Source: Saccharina japonica
Taxonomy: Eukaryota > Sar > Phaeophyceae > Laminariales > Laminariaceae
Length of the DNA: 64,000 nt
Direction: 5' to 3'
Assembly (NCBI GenBank): GCA_008828725.1
Contig: MEHQ01004134.1
Coordinates: 1 to 64,000 of the forward strand
Shown here: positions 23,038 through 35,027 of the stretch, piece after piece
Layout: every line of letters begins with the position of its first letter
How positions within the stretch are numbered: position 1 is the stretch's first letter
Program-made: the position numbers and the translations under genes
Notes under the pieces: generated by a model
Seen by the model: the letters and a program-made list of their open reading frames with translations, nothing else
Database searches by the model: none
What the model was told of the DNA's origin: nothing

Positions 23038-23602
23038 TATTATTATTGTGAGTCTCAGGTTGTTGCTACATTGTCAGTTGGCGATATCTGTCATGCAAGA
23101 TCGTGCATGATCAGAAGATGTTCCTCCATTATCGTGGATATTGGATCTTGTACTAAAAGTGGTCAGAGGTCTCCGTAGATCTGACGGTAGTTGAGGCGGG
23201 GAATTACCTCGCCTGGTCACCAAGTAATTACTTGTGACAGCTGTCGTGACTCCTGATATGAGATGAGCTTGTGCCTTGCCTCATGTCACTTCTGCTTGGC
23301 TTGCCGTGCCGAACATCACCGATACCTGGCGTGTACTACACGCTACAAAGCCAAGAAAGAGAAGCTTGCTGCAGACACAAGTCGAACCCGGGACACCAGA
23401 GTCCCATATTATTATTATTATTATTATTATTATGCTTGCCATCCGACAATGTGTAGTGTTGTTCCAAAAACGACTCAGGGAACAAAAGTGAAGAACTCTC
23501 CAGATCAAAAGCGTAGCAGTATCATGCGACAAATCAAAACCGATGTGTCGCAAATGGAAGGCTACCACATCCAACATCCTTCTATCTCATCCACCAAAAA
23601 AC
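23038..23602 (-). mobile_element. 565-bp insertion with tRNA-like box B and (ATT)n
   Basis: The second copy of the host element runs CAGTATATAATCGATTTTGG without interruption at about 33101-33120. Here the same sequence is split after CAGTATAT and resumes at ATAATCGATTTTGG. The insert carries an (ATT)n run at 23405-23434, a short ATTATTATT at its left edge, and on the minus strand GGGTTCGACTTGTG, which resembles a Pol III box B. It may be a second SINE family; box A is not clear. Confidence 0.45.
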
Positions 23603-24056
23603 ATAATCGATTTTGGGCGTTAAAGATGACTTAATATGATCATACGCAGTCAGCTCTTCGAAAATTTGCGTGAAACTTTGTACAAACATGCCTTGGACCA
23701 CCTGGAAGCGGCTCGTTCAGAAAAACAAATTGGGGGGAAAACATGTTTTCTACGGAAACGCCTGACTATTGTTGACCACTTTGAAGGCCTGTGATTGGTC
23801 TGGCCACATTTTCGGCGATAGCGCCAGTTTTAGGTCCTTGAACAAAAATCTGGCGACGTCACCCTCTTCCACTGTTCATGGCGGTCAGTATGATACCAAA
23901 TATGTGGCATTGGAGTTGCTATTGCATGCGGCATTCGTGACTGACGAAATTTTGGGTGATATGCCTGAACCAGCTCGTATGGAAAAAAAAGGTTTAAAAA
24001 AAAGAAGACAGAATCGAAGTCGGAACTTGACACTTGCACGTACCCTGGTCAAAGTC

Positions 24057-24314
24057 GACACATGCTACGATAGAGGTGCTCCATGCTTTTTCTGAGCGTC
24101 TCACTTAAGGAGCGTCATACCTCACCGAAAAAACTATTTTGGAGGAAAACAAAAGTGCTGCCGGGTCAAGGCCGGATGAGAAATATCCTGACCGAAGTAT
24201 ACTCTGAAACATTATTCGTCACAAAATTGAAAGTCCGACGAATTTGGGTTAAGGAGCCCGATCGTTTAGAAAACGATTCAGCCAAAAAGTGCTACCTCTA
24301 CCGTAGCACGCGTC
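24057..24314. mobile_element. MITE with GACACATGCTACGATAGAGG ends
   Basis: The left end GACACATGCTACGATAGAGG and right end complement (CCTCTACCGTAGCACGCGTC) form imperfect 26-bp inverted repeats. Related elements: 48500-48796, and a half-element ending near 37534. Confidence 0.55.
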
Positions 24315-24669
24315 AGTCCCTCCTTCTACGAAGAGGCGGTTATCATTTACGTTTGTACGGGATTTCACGTTTCTGTCGTACTGACGGGATTCGGGATATC
24401 CTGAATCGTGCGGGACGGGATTCGGGATATCCGGAATCGTGCGGGACGTGTTTGTGCGGGAACGGGATTTTTTATTTGCGCGGGACGCGTTTGTGCGGGA
24501 ACGGGATTTACACTTTTCTGCGGGACCGGGAACGGGATTTAGGAATTTGCGCGGGACGCGTTTGTGCGGGAACGGGATTTCACATTTATCGCGGGACCAC
24601 GGGATAATCCCGAATCCCGCACAAAACCGCGGGATAACTCCCGCGGGTAAAATCCCGAGGAATGCCCTG

Positions 24670-27600
24670 TTTTTTTGTAGGGTTGTTGTGATCGACCCTT
24701 GGTGAGTTGAAGCAGTCGTCCGAGCCGAGACTTGTTTTCCCGCTGTACTGCTTGAAGTAATGAACCACACTTACACATAGAAGGGCGACCTCCGCCACTT
24801 CCTCCATGCTGCTGCTGGTCTATCTCTCTACATATGATGTCCGTGTTACTCTTGCACACCTGATGTGCTACAACAGTACTGCAGCTGCTGTGCTGTATGT
24901 ACTGCTGTATACTGCTTTGTGTAGTTTTTTCATCACGTTTCGATTTCACCCGCGGGTGTGATAACTCGGGGGACCCCTAATTGCACACCGGGTCTACAAA
25001 TTTCGTTTTACCCCCAACCAAGGGCATCCGAAAAAAAAATGCCTGACCAATCCCCGCCCCCCCCCCTCACCGCCAGCAGGCCGACCCCCCCCCCTCCCCC
25101 GGCATGTCGCCATACGACCTTCCACAAGACACAAAAATGTGATGCACTGCCCGTTCAGATAGGCGCAACAAAGCCTTCTGCAAGTTTCCGAGCATCGATT
25201 TAATCAGAGGTAAAGAATTCGGCCCTCCAATGGCTGAAATAAAATATGCACTACGAGTATCGGATTCCAAAGAAATTGCGAGGCGTTCGTGGGGGAGGGG
25301 ATGGCTATTAACCATCCCCTACTCAGCGTATCACTTGATGTTAGTGTGGCTGACCCCGGGGGGGGTCTATGGTCATACGACTACAGCCATGCCTGATTAT
25401 TAAGTACACCCCCCCCCCCGGAGGGCCGAAAATGAAAAAAATGTCGTGTTGATCATGGACTTTGGTTTTCGAGTGCCCTTGCCCGCACATCCTGTAGTTT
25501 GCTGGTTTTAGTGCATTTTGTTTTTTGGTTACCGTGTCGTAGATTCCCTCGATTTTGGTGTACTGTAGTGTTGCGGCATCAAGTCGTGAAATCATTACGA
25601 CCAGAGTAGCACTTGTGAACAAGAACAAACAAAAAACAGGGTTCAATGCCCCCGCCCTATACATCTCCCGCGAGCTACAGAGACAGCAGCCGTTCGCAGC
25701 CACCCACCAAATCATCCCTACAACCTGCAACGAAAAAAACTGCATCATAACGAAAATGGTCACACGTTTTGCGAAATCGTTATTTGCTCTTGCCGCAACG
25801 GCAAGATGTAGCTATCCATACACAGCCGGGTTTTGGATTTCCTGACAAAACGTACGTCGTGCCATCTAAAAAAATCGTACCAGGTAATGTTTTCCATACT
25901 TTAATCTGGTACCAGGTACTCGGTATGTTTTGTGGCTTGAAAACACGGCAGTAAAGTCTACGATTAATACTGGCCAAAACGGCAGTAGTAGCAGCGCAAC
26001 AGCCCCCCGACAAGCACTTTCTTGCCCATTACTAAAAATGATGGTAGAAGTTAACCTTCGCGCAGTACCTGTCTCGGAAGCAGCGGGCACGGGAGGGGAG
26101 CGGCTTCTGTTGGTATCGCTGTGCTGTGCATGGTATGCTATCGGGTATGTATATGGTGGTCGGTAGCGAGCGTATCGCGGTCGGTAACAATCGAAGCCGC
26201 GCACAGCTTCTACGCAATGTTTACTGCTTATTTAGGGTAGCTCTTGCTAGGAACTCGCGTAGGTGGGTACTAATAACTGTCGTTAACTGTATGTGTTGTT
26301 GGTGGAAGGCAGTACAATAATAAACGCTTCATCGGAGATAACGATTTTTCGGAGATTTTGGGTCGGACTGCGCGGATCTCCGACTTCACAATTTTTACAG
26401 GATCTCCGGCGTCACACCGTTAAAAAGGGGAGCCAAACAATTAGGCGGCCGCGTAGATTAGCAACTCGTTTCGGGCGTAATAAATAGGTACTGCTGTAAA
26501 TACTGGAGGAGTGGACGATTGTCCACTACCTGGTATCAGGTACCTGGTACGTACCTGGTACTAAACATACGCTGTATCCATGTTGTTTCTGTTTGTTTCT
26601 GTTTTGTATCATCCCTTCAGCCCTTGGCTGTGTCTACTGTTGTATATAGTACAACAACAATAATGATCACCCCTATTTCATTGTATCATGCCCTAGATTC
26701 GGGGTATCAAAAAGCAAGGTTCTCCTGCTCCTCCTCCTCCTCCCCTCCTCAACATGAAATGTACGGCAGCACTACGAGCGCTAGAGAAGCTGAAACGACG
26801 GCTCGACCTTATGCATCCTTCTCAAGTAAGCGCACGCGAAAAGCAGTGCGCCGTACTCACCGTGTACATAGCGTTTGCTCCATATGCAGAAACATATTGT
26901 TTGGCGCACACGAACTTCCTACTGTAGAGATAGTTTAATTCCAGGAACTCCAGAGACCCGTATGGTTCAGACTACAACCAGGTCAAACGCCATAAACCAT
27001 GAACAATTCAACAAACTTGCACAATTTCGGCAACAAGTCGGTTTCGGTCCCGAAGACCTCGAGACGCGGGGTAGTCAGAGTTAGGGTTTTAAACAGTACA
27101 ATAGTAAAGGTTCGGCTTGGGTCGGGTTGGCCAACCATTAATAGTCTACTATTTAATACTAGATTTGCAAAACTACTACTGTGAACCCTTTTCCCACTTC
27201 AAACATGATATTACTCTAATTCCAAGTGTTTTCGACCCAAAAACGTGGTACAATTATAAAGGGGGCGATCGACCTTACCTGCACTCGCTTATACATTTTC
27301 GAGGCAACCATCGTTTTCTACAAAATGCAGTACATATCAAACAAAAACATCCCTCTCGAACAGAGCCAGCACTAACAAAAACAACGCGAAATAAAAGTCC
27401 AGCCAATACCACTATGTCCCAAAATATAAGGAACGTTTGGCTTAATCGTTTCTTATATTTCGGGGCAGAGTGGTATGCGATAGATAATGCTCACCTGCCG
27501 ACGAGCCTCACGAAGAGTTATCCACTACTACTATTGATATTTTCCTTCGACCGAAAGATTCGCACACCAGCAGCAGTAGGGGTCTTCACAGTCTGGCGGA

Positions 27601-27720
27601 GGCGAGAGGACCGCAACACCAGCAGCAGCAGCAGTAGCAGCAACAGTAGCAGTAGCAGTAACTGTAACATGCTAAGGTAGAGGTTCACCAAGTTTTTCTG
27701 ACGTAGCAGCAGCAGCAGCA
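24670..27720. other. No gene recognised; scattered small repeats
   Basis: Contains a G/C-tract-bounded repeat head (25363-25419, minus), several TACCAGGTAC/TACCTGGTA motifs (25880-25920 and 26525-26565), a CGGAGAT inverted patch at 26334-26415 and CAG/GTA trinucleotide runs at 27620-27665 and 27708-27722. ORFs up to 190 codons (e.g. 27117-27680 plus) lack recognisable domains or splice structure. Confidence 0.4.
25363..25419 (-). repeat. G/C-tract-bounded repeat head (R1 family)
   Basis: Reads GTCTATGGTCATACGACTAC, then a GCCATGCC-like stretch and GTACAC, directly followed by a run of C. It matches the start of the 500-bp repeat at 31706 in reverse orientation. Confidence 0.55.
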
Positions 27721-27724
27721 GTAG

Positions 27725-28749
27725 TGTCAACATCACCGCGACCACCGGCATCCGCTTCTTCTTTATCAAACGGCCATGCCCACGATTGAGCTCGGTACGC
27801 TGGACCGCGCTGCAGCATCCGACGAATGGCGACTTATTCCCCCCGATCCCTCCGACGCTGACCAACACCATCCCGACCGAGAGTGTTTACCCCGATGATG
27901 TCTCGAGCGAGACGCTCGCCCCAGTCGCGCCCCGTCTCATCCGCCCCCGCCTCGAGAAGAACGCTAACCGAACGGTAACCGAGGCGGGATAGCAGTAGCC
28001 AGCGCAAAAATTGAAGCAGGTCCCAGTCCCTGAGGTTGGTCGTGTTGGGCCACTCTGACCGCCTCTCCTCTCCCTCCACCGAAAGCAGCAGCCAGAGGAT
28101 TGCCGTGCGGTATTTACCGACGAAAAAGTTGTAGCACCCGGGGCAACACAGTCCGGCCTTCGGCAACCCTCACCCCCCTCCTCCGTTGATCAGCGCCCTC
28201 CCCACAAGAATGAAACCTTTGTCTACGGCTACCAAGAGCCGACACATGCTGTTGCGCGGGATCCGCTGCATCGCTCCCAACGGCAGCAGCTTGGACACCA
28301 CGGTGTTGTGCCCGTAAAAGGTCGCCACGAAGAGCGGGAATTCGCCTTCGGAAGCGTAGCTGTTCAGGGCGGCGGACGCTCTGGAGTGCACCATGTCGAT
28401 CAAATTCAAGTGGCCGTTTCCGGCCACTCCGTGCAGAACAGTAGTGAGCCCGTTTGCTTGTGTCAAGGCCGGGTTAGCGCCCCTGGCTGCTCAATGCAGG
28501 GCCTGTTCACCAAGGTTGGTAGTTATCGTGCCCGATCATGGCCATGGCGCCTCGATACTGACCGGCATGTTTGGGTCTGCGCCTTGTTCCAGCGAAAAGT
28601 TGACCATGTCGAGATGCTCGGTTAATAGCTGCAGCCCCGATGGGCGCGTAGGGTTGGTCTGCATGTCCATTCACGTCTGCTCCAGCTTCAAGAACGGCTT
28701 TTGTTGCATCTACGTTTCCATTCCAGACAGCATTTAATAGGGCGGCCAA
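27725..28749 (-). pseudogene. Ankyrin-repeat protein pseudogene
   Basis: Minus-strand frames give ankyrin units, best seen in ATKAVLEAGADVNGHAD (about 28700-28630), MVNFSLEQGADPNMP (about 28608-28565), TVLHGVAGNGHLNLIDMV (about 28440-28390), FPLFVATFYGHNTVV (about 28340-28300) and VSVLLEAGADETGRD (about 27985-27940). The tail RRMLQRGPAYRAQSWAWP (27830-27777) resembles, from memory, the C-terminal box of a large brown-algal ankyrin family. The reading is broken: a frame change after YAPIG, another before LGEQALH, a stop where LHWAA is expected (TGG to TGA), more shifts near 28165 and a TAA before the tail. There is no in-frame ATG at the 5' end. A functional multi-exon gene with tiny introns is less likely because stops fall inside repeat cores. 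Confidence 0.65.
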
Positions 28750-31703
28750 TATACTTGTACTTATGATGATACAATTCCCAATAACGGCCTAGAGGGGGGA
28801 GGGAGGGAGGGGGGCGCAGCAAACAGCGGCAGCAAACAATTATAGCACCGAGTTATCACTTGAAGATATTGTTACGAGCGAATGCGAGCTTATATTTGAC
28901 ACGGCGACAAAAAATGTGGACCGTTTTTGAGATGAATGAGGCGACTGACCGACCGATCGACCGACGGACCGACGTACCGGGACGCACCACCGCACACAAG
29001 TTGGCGACAGTTCCAAGTTTCCTACTGCGCGAGTTCGTATGTATACGATATCGACAACAGTTACACTATAAATTAACTCCGTTCTGTGGTCCACAGCTTG
29101 AGGAACGGAAGCAACGTGGCGAACATGCCAACCTACAATCAGCAACAGCAGCAAATGTATTAATAGCAACCAAATAGCAACTCTGGACTCTTATCCCCGC
29201 GTTGAACTTCCATTCGACTTGCTTCGAATCCTCTTCATCCATCTTCATATATGTCATCCGCAGGAAGACAGACCGGTTCACGGGGAGTGGTTTTAGCGGT
29301 GCTCAAACTTCCAGCGGTGTTTACGAGTTGGCCCAGCTTCGATAACGTGTCTGGTAGTCCACACTATGAGTACTCGTACTTTGCAACTCCCAATTACATC
29401 TACATTGCGAGAAATTCCCTATATATGTACGAGGCGGTTGGTGTTAGGGTTAGGTGCGTGCCTCTGGTGTCATGGTACCTGGTGCCCGGTACCAGAGGTA
29501 TGATACATGCTATTTTACGAGTAACCGTTTTGTCGAAGCTGGGCCGAGGTGTCGTAAGTCCTAACTTGGGCTTGGGACCTCAAATATTAGCAAGCTTGTC
29601 GGGATCTTCTCCTCAATCAAGTGAAATCTCGACGATGCCGGCATTATTGGCAATGGTGGTGACAGCCACGACAACGGACCGCAGAATGGCTCTGGATGCC
29701 CTACGAGTTACAGCTACAGCTCCAGCCGCACGTCTTCCTTCTTCCTTCTTCTCTTGATTCAAGACAGAGAAGATAGATCAGTCTCGACAGTTTTCGCACC
29801 TGATGCGTAGGGGCAAATTCCCTTCGGTGGTTCACACGACTGAGGAACGGGACCAGCTTGACGAAGACACTAAACTGCTGTGCAACAGCGGCAACAGCGA
29901 CAACAGCAGCAGCAGCAGCAGCAGGACAAGGCAGGTGGCGGGCCAGGTGGCGTGCGCTCAAACGTACCTCCGCGTTGCCCCCGCCATGAACATTCGTGAC
30001 GAATAACTTCGAACTCCCAGAATAAAAATTCAAAATTCAAAAAATTCAAAATTCAAACTTTCAATTTTTGAAATTACATTCTGAGGCATACCTGTCAGTG
30101 GGTACTTATACGCACCGAATACAAATGCGAGTACCAGGTATATGCCCTGCACGGGGAAGCGGCATGCTATAATATGCACGAGGTATTATACCGTTGCACA
30201 GCACCGAGGGGCTCAGCACGCGGGCCGCTTGCGGGACAAGCTTAGTTTCGGTAGGCTGAGGCACACTGCTGTGATCTGTGATGCTCGGTGCGGGTATATA
30301 GAGCTTGCGGGGCTCTGTGCATGTGTGATCCTGGTGACGTACCTCTTGCCGCTGCCAGGCTTGTCGCTGTCGGTGTGTAGCGGCTGTCGGTGTGTAGCGT
30401 TGTATCTCGGTACCGGTGGGTTCAGCAAAACCGAGCAGCTTGTTCGCTCACCGAGTTTGATTGCCAAATAAAATGCTGGGAAACTTCTACCGAAGGAAAT
30501 CGGCGGTCGTACATTTACGCTATAATATTCAAAATCCATACCCTGGTACGTACCTGTGGTATAATTTTAGAAGGAAAATCGACCGGACATACATTCACTG
30601 CTGTGGTTTAACAGGGAAAACCAGGGGGTTATGTATCATACCTGGTACCTTGTTTTCAGAGGGAATGTTGATCGGGCAATTGCCTTGATTTTAGAGCGAA
30701 GATCGAGGGATCATTTACCTTGGTTTTAGAGGGAAAATCGATCGGGTAATCGTACTTAAGTCGGGCACTTGACTTACAGTTTTGGAGCGAAAATCGATCG
30801 AACAAGAAAATAGTTTCCAAATCTGAGACCCCAGTGGTACCCACTGGGGGAGTTTGTCGAAGAAGGGCCAGAATCTATACACTACACCCCTCCTAAAAAT
30901 ATATGCCACACATACACGTATGTTTTGCAAGGCCTTTACGCGCGAAATCGTTGGCTCGAATCATAGCATCACGCCGCATGCCCACAGTATAAGTAGTAGG
31001 TCGCGGGGTAGGCTTCGCACATGCTCGACGTCAAACCCTGTGTTCGCTAGAAAGCCGGACGGGTACTTCCTTCTAGTATACTAAGCGGACAAAACATATC
31101 CTTCTGGCTATTAATAGTAGTTATGGTCAGGTCATTAACACCAGGAGCCCTATATGAGTCATCTCACCCAATAATCCTTGAATTTGACTACAGGCTGGTT
31201 CAAGCATACCGCCCAAAATGTATTCAATGCGAGGGTATTACCTGCTGAGCTATAGGGGTAAAAGATCGATCGATTACCCAGCCCACGGTAATCCTTATAA
31301 CACTCTCCCCTCCTCTGAACGGCGGGATGTTAGGGACGTCGGTACCGTATACGGCCGTACGTTGACCTACCCGCTCCGTTTCAATACCTGGGGAACCAGG
31401 GAGACGTGTTTTTTAGGGACGCACGCGCAAGCGTTTCTATGAAAGAAACGTTCGAAGTGAGATTCGTATAACACTGAGTCCTGCCGTCGACGCCAGGTGT
31501 AATAAGGTGACCGTGTAGAGACGATAGCAGAAGGGAATGGAAGACGCTGGAACGTTGCCGAGCTTGGAAGCAAGCTTCTCTTCGATATGGAAGCCCTCTT
31601 GTATTATATTAACCTCTGATGTGAATGGAGACGATGAGCTGGGAAAAGCTGTTGGAGAAAACGAGTGAGCTAGGGGGGGGCGGGGGGGGGGGGTGGGGGG
31701 GGG
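28750..31703. other. No gene recognised
   Basis: Holds a CAG run (29903-29922), an ATTCAAAA-rich patch (30028-30068), several TACCAGGTA/TACCTGGTA motifs (29476-29502, 30132, 30555, 30640) and a CAGGCTGGTTCAAGCATACC element end (31190-31235). The 29.2-30.0 kb ORFs on both strands have no domain I recognise. Confidence 0.4.
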
Positions 31704-31705
31704 GG

Positions 31706-32210
31706 TGTACTCATGTTGTGCACGGCCGTAGTCATATGACCATAGACCCTCGCATCCCTACAATGCCGGGACGGAGCGCGTTGGGTTTTCACCAACCAGG
31801 CAGACATTGCTTGCACCAAGCGCGAAACGCCATGAGGTATTGGGCGAGTCGCATGGAGGGTGAGCTGCATCCTGCTAAGAACCGCCTCTGAGGCGGACTT
31901 GCATATGGACGACAGCTTCAATGAGTTAATTTAATTTCTGGTGTGGCCACTTCCGGAGACAGCAATGGGTTTTACTATGTAACTGCCTCACGGACGCCTT
32001 ACCATATTAACACTACGTGATACGACCATTCCCCTTGTGCGGAACAAAGGTTCTCCACCCCGCACAAATGATCTACTCGACCGCCAGCTTTGGTGACCGC
32101 CAAAAAAAAAGTAACAAAAAGAAACGGCACCCTGGTTGTCTAGCTCACGCAGCGAGTGGCGTGTTTTACAGCGTCGTTGCCAACCGACGCCAACCCAACC
32201 TATAAATGTA
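31706..32210 (+). repeat. R1 interspersed repeat, about 505 bp, behind a G tract
   Basis: Begins right after a run of 30 or so G/T bases with TGTACTCATG, then GGCCGTAGTCATATGACCAT and a CCTCGCATCCCTACA-like stretch, and ends near GACGCCAACC-CAACCTATAAA. Lower-quality copies on the same strand are at 53067-53575 and 58992-59530. A CCGCC-TCTGA-GGCGG hairpin lies at about 31884-31899. Non-coding; the mode of spread is unknown, and no terminal inverted repeats or A-tail are evident. Confidence 0.6.
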
Positions 32211-32403
32211 TCATATATTTATTAGTAGGGGATGTAGGGAAGGGCAGCTTCGTTTCATATGGGAGCCTGTTTTATAGTTGTTAAACTCACCGATAGACTT
32301 TAAGCATCCACAAGCACGGGACCAGGAGCATAGATAACAGAGGTCGCGTACAGGAGAATTGCTGACAGCGCGAGCATGCGTGAGGGAGGGGAGGAGTGGG
32401 GGG
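32211..32403. other. Short unannotated spacer
   Basis: No gene or repeat recognised between R1 and R2. Confidence 0.4.
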
Positions 32404-32517
32404 TACTCATTTGTTGCTTGCCTTAGTCATTTGACCATTGACCACGCATCCCTTTCGAGACGGAGCACCGTTCCTACCCTAGTAGAGACACCTCCAACAC
32501 TTGGGCGCTCATTACTA
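32404..32517 (+). repeat. R2 repeat flanked by G tracts
   Basis: About 115 bp starting TACTCATTTGTTGC and containing TTGACCATTGACCACGCATC and GAGACACCTCCAACACTTGG, bounded by G runs on both sides. An inverted copy is at 63101-63215. The first 60 bp have the same layout as R1 (TACTC, CTTAGTCAT, GACCAT, GCATCCC), so R1 and R2 are probably related. Confidence 0.6.
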
Positions 32518-32801
32518 GGGGGGGGGGGGAGAGTCCGCCTGAGAGCAGACTCTCTTGCTCGACCACTACTGCTCGGGTCGTTACTGCAATTCTCATTCTA
32601 ACTACCCGTTAATCGGATAGCTGTATTTTCTCTAAGTCTCCGGGTTTCCCGCTTTTGGGAACAATCCAAATTCCTATATGCGCCACATTGCGGGAACTTC
32701 TCAAATATTACGAATTCCGACATTAAGGAACTCAAGAACAATCTTTGTGGTGTCGCAAAGCTAAACCATCTATAGCACTGGGGTCCCACATCACAGTGCC
32801 C
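32518..32801. other. No gene recognised
   Basis: G tract at 32518-32529 then unassigned sequence up to the inverted repeat. Confidence 0.4.
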
Positions 32802-33475
32802 AATGTCCACGCCGTTGTTTGGAGATAGACCCTGAAATTTGGCACACGTGTTTTATGCGCCCTACCCGAGCCTTCAACGGATATATATATGTATTTTTTG
32901 TTTCCGTCAGATAATGTTCGTTTTGTATTTTTTGGGGGAAATTTGGATCTTAAGAGATCCAAAATCGGGTAGGGCGCATAAAACACGTGTGCCAAAATTC
33001 AGGGTCTATCCCCGAAAAACGGCGTGGACATTTGGACTTTTGTGCGGTAAAAAGTGCAAAAATAGGCGTTGCCGCGTAATTACTTAGTTTCAGTATATAA
33101 TCGATTTTGGGCGGTAAATATGACTTAGTATGATCATACGCAGTCGGATCTTCGAATATTTGCGTTAAACTTTGTACAAACATGCCTTGGACCACCTGGA
33201 AGCGGCTCGTTCAGAAAAACAAATTGGGGGAAAAAATGTTTTCCTACGGAAACGCCTGACTAGTGTTGACCTCTTTGAAGGCCTGTGATTGATCGGGCCA
33301 CATTTTCGGCGGTAGCGCCAGTTCTAGGTCCTTGAACAAAAAAGTGGCGATGTCACACTCTTCCACTGTTCATGGCGGTCAGTATGGTACTCAATATGTG
33401 ACATTGGAGTTGCTATTGCATGCGGCATTCGTAACTGACGAAAATTGGGGTGATATGCCTGAACCAGCTCGTACG
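32802..33475. mobile_element. Second, left-truncated copy of the GCTGGTTCAGG-ended element
   Basis: 32802-33032 is the AATGTCCACGCCG inverted repeat. 33033-33475 matches 22973-23037 plus 23603-23974 and ends GGTGATATGCCTGAACCAGC. It lacks the 565-bp insertion of the first copy, so it supplies the empty site. Confidence 0.65.
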
Positions 33476-33733
33476 ACGCACCAAGTAATGTATTACGCGC
33501 AAACTGGATGATCGGCATATATCGAATGCCACTGCTGTAAAACACAACGGATTTTGCAAATATTTTGGATAATTCCTCAGTTGCGGAGGCCTGTCAGTCC
33601 CATTAGTTTGGGTCCAGAAACACCCCCCCCGCACGCCTTACGTCGACATGACTCATCAGCAACCTCCGAGGCGATGAGCCTTCCTTTTGACGAACACCCT
33701 GCCCGCTTTGAGCTCACTATTTACCAAGTCGAC

Positions 33734-35027
33734 TTAAAACCCATAGGTGCTGGGGAGTTTTGGGCGCGGGAGGCGACCAGAAAGCCGACGGGACGCTGCG
33801 TGGGGCCGCGCTCGCTCCATATTTGCTTCCCGCTCCGAAGTCCGTTGTCTCGCTCGCTTCCTCCCTTCCGCGCCTGCACACTTCCTTCCTCTGTGTCCTC
33901 GGAAGACTCGTTGCACGCGAACGGCGGCCGCGGACCTGTCAACAGGAATGCCGCCGTCGTGGTACCCCCTCCCGTGTATAAGCGCGTCGCTTTTCCTAGC
34001 CCGATATACGTTGTTGGTTGTTGACGGCACCCCTCTGCGCTCTGTATTATGAGCGGCACGTGTGTTGCTTTCAAAATCGTGCTGGGAGTTGTTCACCCTT
34101 GCGGTGGTGATGTCCACAGGGGGTTGGTTGTGCTGGCGAACGTTGAGGTCGGCAGCGGCAGCGGGGATTGCCGTCACTCCTAAACCAGCCGTCCCCGCTT
34201 GCTGTTGCCCGACACGATACCCCTTTAGCTCCTCCGCCTGATGTCCCTGTCCCTGCTCGTGCTGCGTCTGCCGTTGGGGCACCCGTTCTTCTCGGTATTT
34301 GCGTGAACCACCTCCATCGCCCGATTGCTTGTCGCCCGGAGCCCACCGCGCTAGCTGTGTAGCTGGTCGCCCACGGCGATGCGCATCCTCGACCCCCATT
34401 CGCTCCTTTGCCTGCAACGTCGTCGCGCCGACACGAGCAGAGCTCCTCTCTCCGTATGTATTGTCCGCATCGCGTCTTGCGGCAGTGACGGGCCGGGAAG
34501 GGGACCCTTCTCTCTTTCGCGCGCTGCCGTCGTTGGTGGCTCCCGTGTGATGTGTTTTTCTTCCCGGTTGCCCCGCCCCTGGCGGCATCGAAGTGGAGCG
34601 CCAGAGTTCTCCCATCCTCGACACTACTGGCGACAAATAGTTGGCTTGGTGGACAACAGAAGTGACACACGGCGACCCAACCGCCGGCTTTCCCCCCGTG
34701 TTATTTTCTCTCGGAATACTGTGATGCCGACCTGGAGCCGTGCCACCAGTACGAGCGTAAAGGGGGACACCAACGGTTCGAGAGCTCGTCTGTGCTGTCT
34801 TGTCCGGAATTATGTTGCATATGGTTCCGTTGTTTCCGTACCAAGCGGGCGCAGTACGTGGTGGTGTGCGGCCTGCCCTCCCAGCACCCACAGCGATTTC
34901 TCGGCCGCGCTCGCTTGCGGCGATAGTATCGTTGTTCTTCTCGGAGTGGGCGAGGGGACGCAGCGACCATGAACCCCGAACGAAAGCTTCGAAGGCGTCG
35001 TCGCCGTCAATGCCGGCGCTCACGTCC
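33734..35027 (-). CDS. Exon 5 (last) of the HU/EF-hand/IQ gene
   Basis: The acceptor is a pyrimidine-rich CCTTCCGCTTTCCTTCGAAG before base 35027. One base completes AGG begun in exon 4, giving QYR-DVSAGIDGDDAFEAF, the strongest calcyphosin-family signature of the gene. There follow about 340 Q/R/G/S/T-rich residues, the IQ motif and the TAA at 33736-33734. Confidence 0.8.

Larger units (their letters stand above)
22655..23974. mobile_element. Nested TIR element (GCTGGTTCAGGCATATCACC ends)
   Basis: The left end GCTGGTTCAGGCATATCACC and its right-end complement GGTGATATGCCTGAACCAGC enclose about 1.3 kb. A second partial copy lies at 32802-33475 and another left end near 31192-31230. An internal inverted repeat sits at 22694-22972. 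Without the 23038-23602 insertion the element would be about 755 bp. No transposase. Confidence 0.55.
22008..24669. mobile_element. Non-autonomous element with hAT-like ends, hosting nested insertions
   Basis: The left end is CAGGGCATTCCTCGGGA at 22008-22024 and the right end is its exact complement at 24653-24669. Flanking 8-mers GTTTTTTG (left) and TTTTTTTG (right) agree at 7 of 8 bases, as expected of an 8-bp hAT target duplication. Inside each end are subterminal arrays of CGGGATT/GGGACGGGATTC repeats (22040-22370 and 24357-24650), a common hAT transposase-binding layout. The interior has no transposase and is occupied by other repeats (22655-23974 and 24057-24314). hAT assignment is inferred from ends only. 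Confidence 0.6.

Noticed and set aside
25341-25763. 140-codon minus-strand ORF with hydrophobic start
   Set aside because: It ends inside an R1 repeat head, has no splice context and no recognisable family.
33747-34972. Several plus-strand ORFs of 100-200 codons
   Set aside because: They lie antisense to the last exon of the HU/EF-hand/IQ gene and are shadows of its GC-rich codons.
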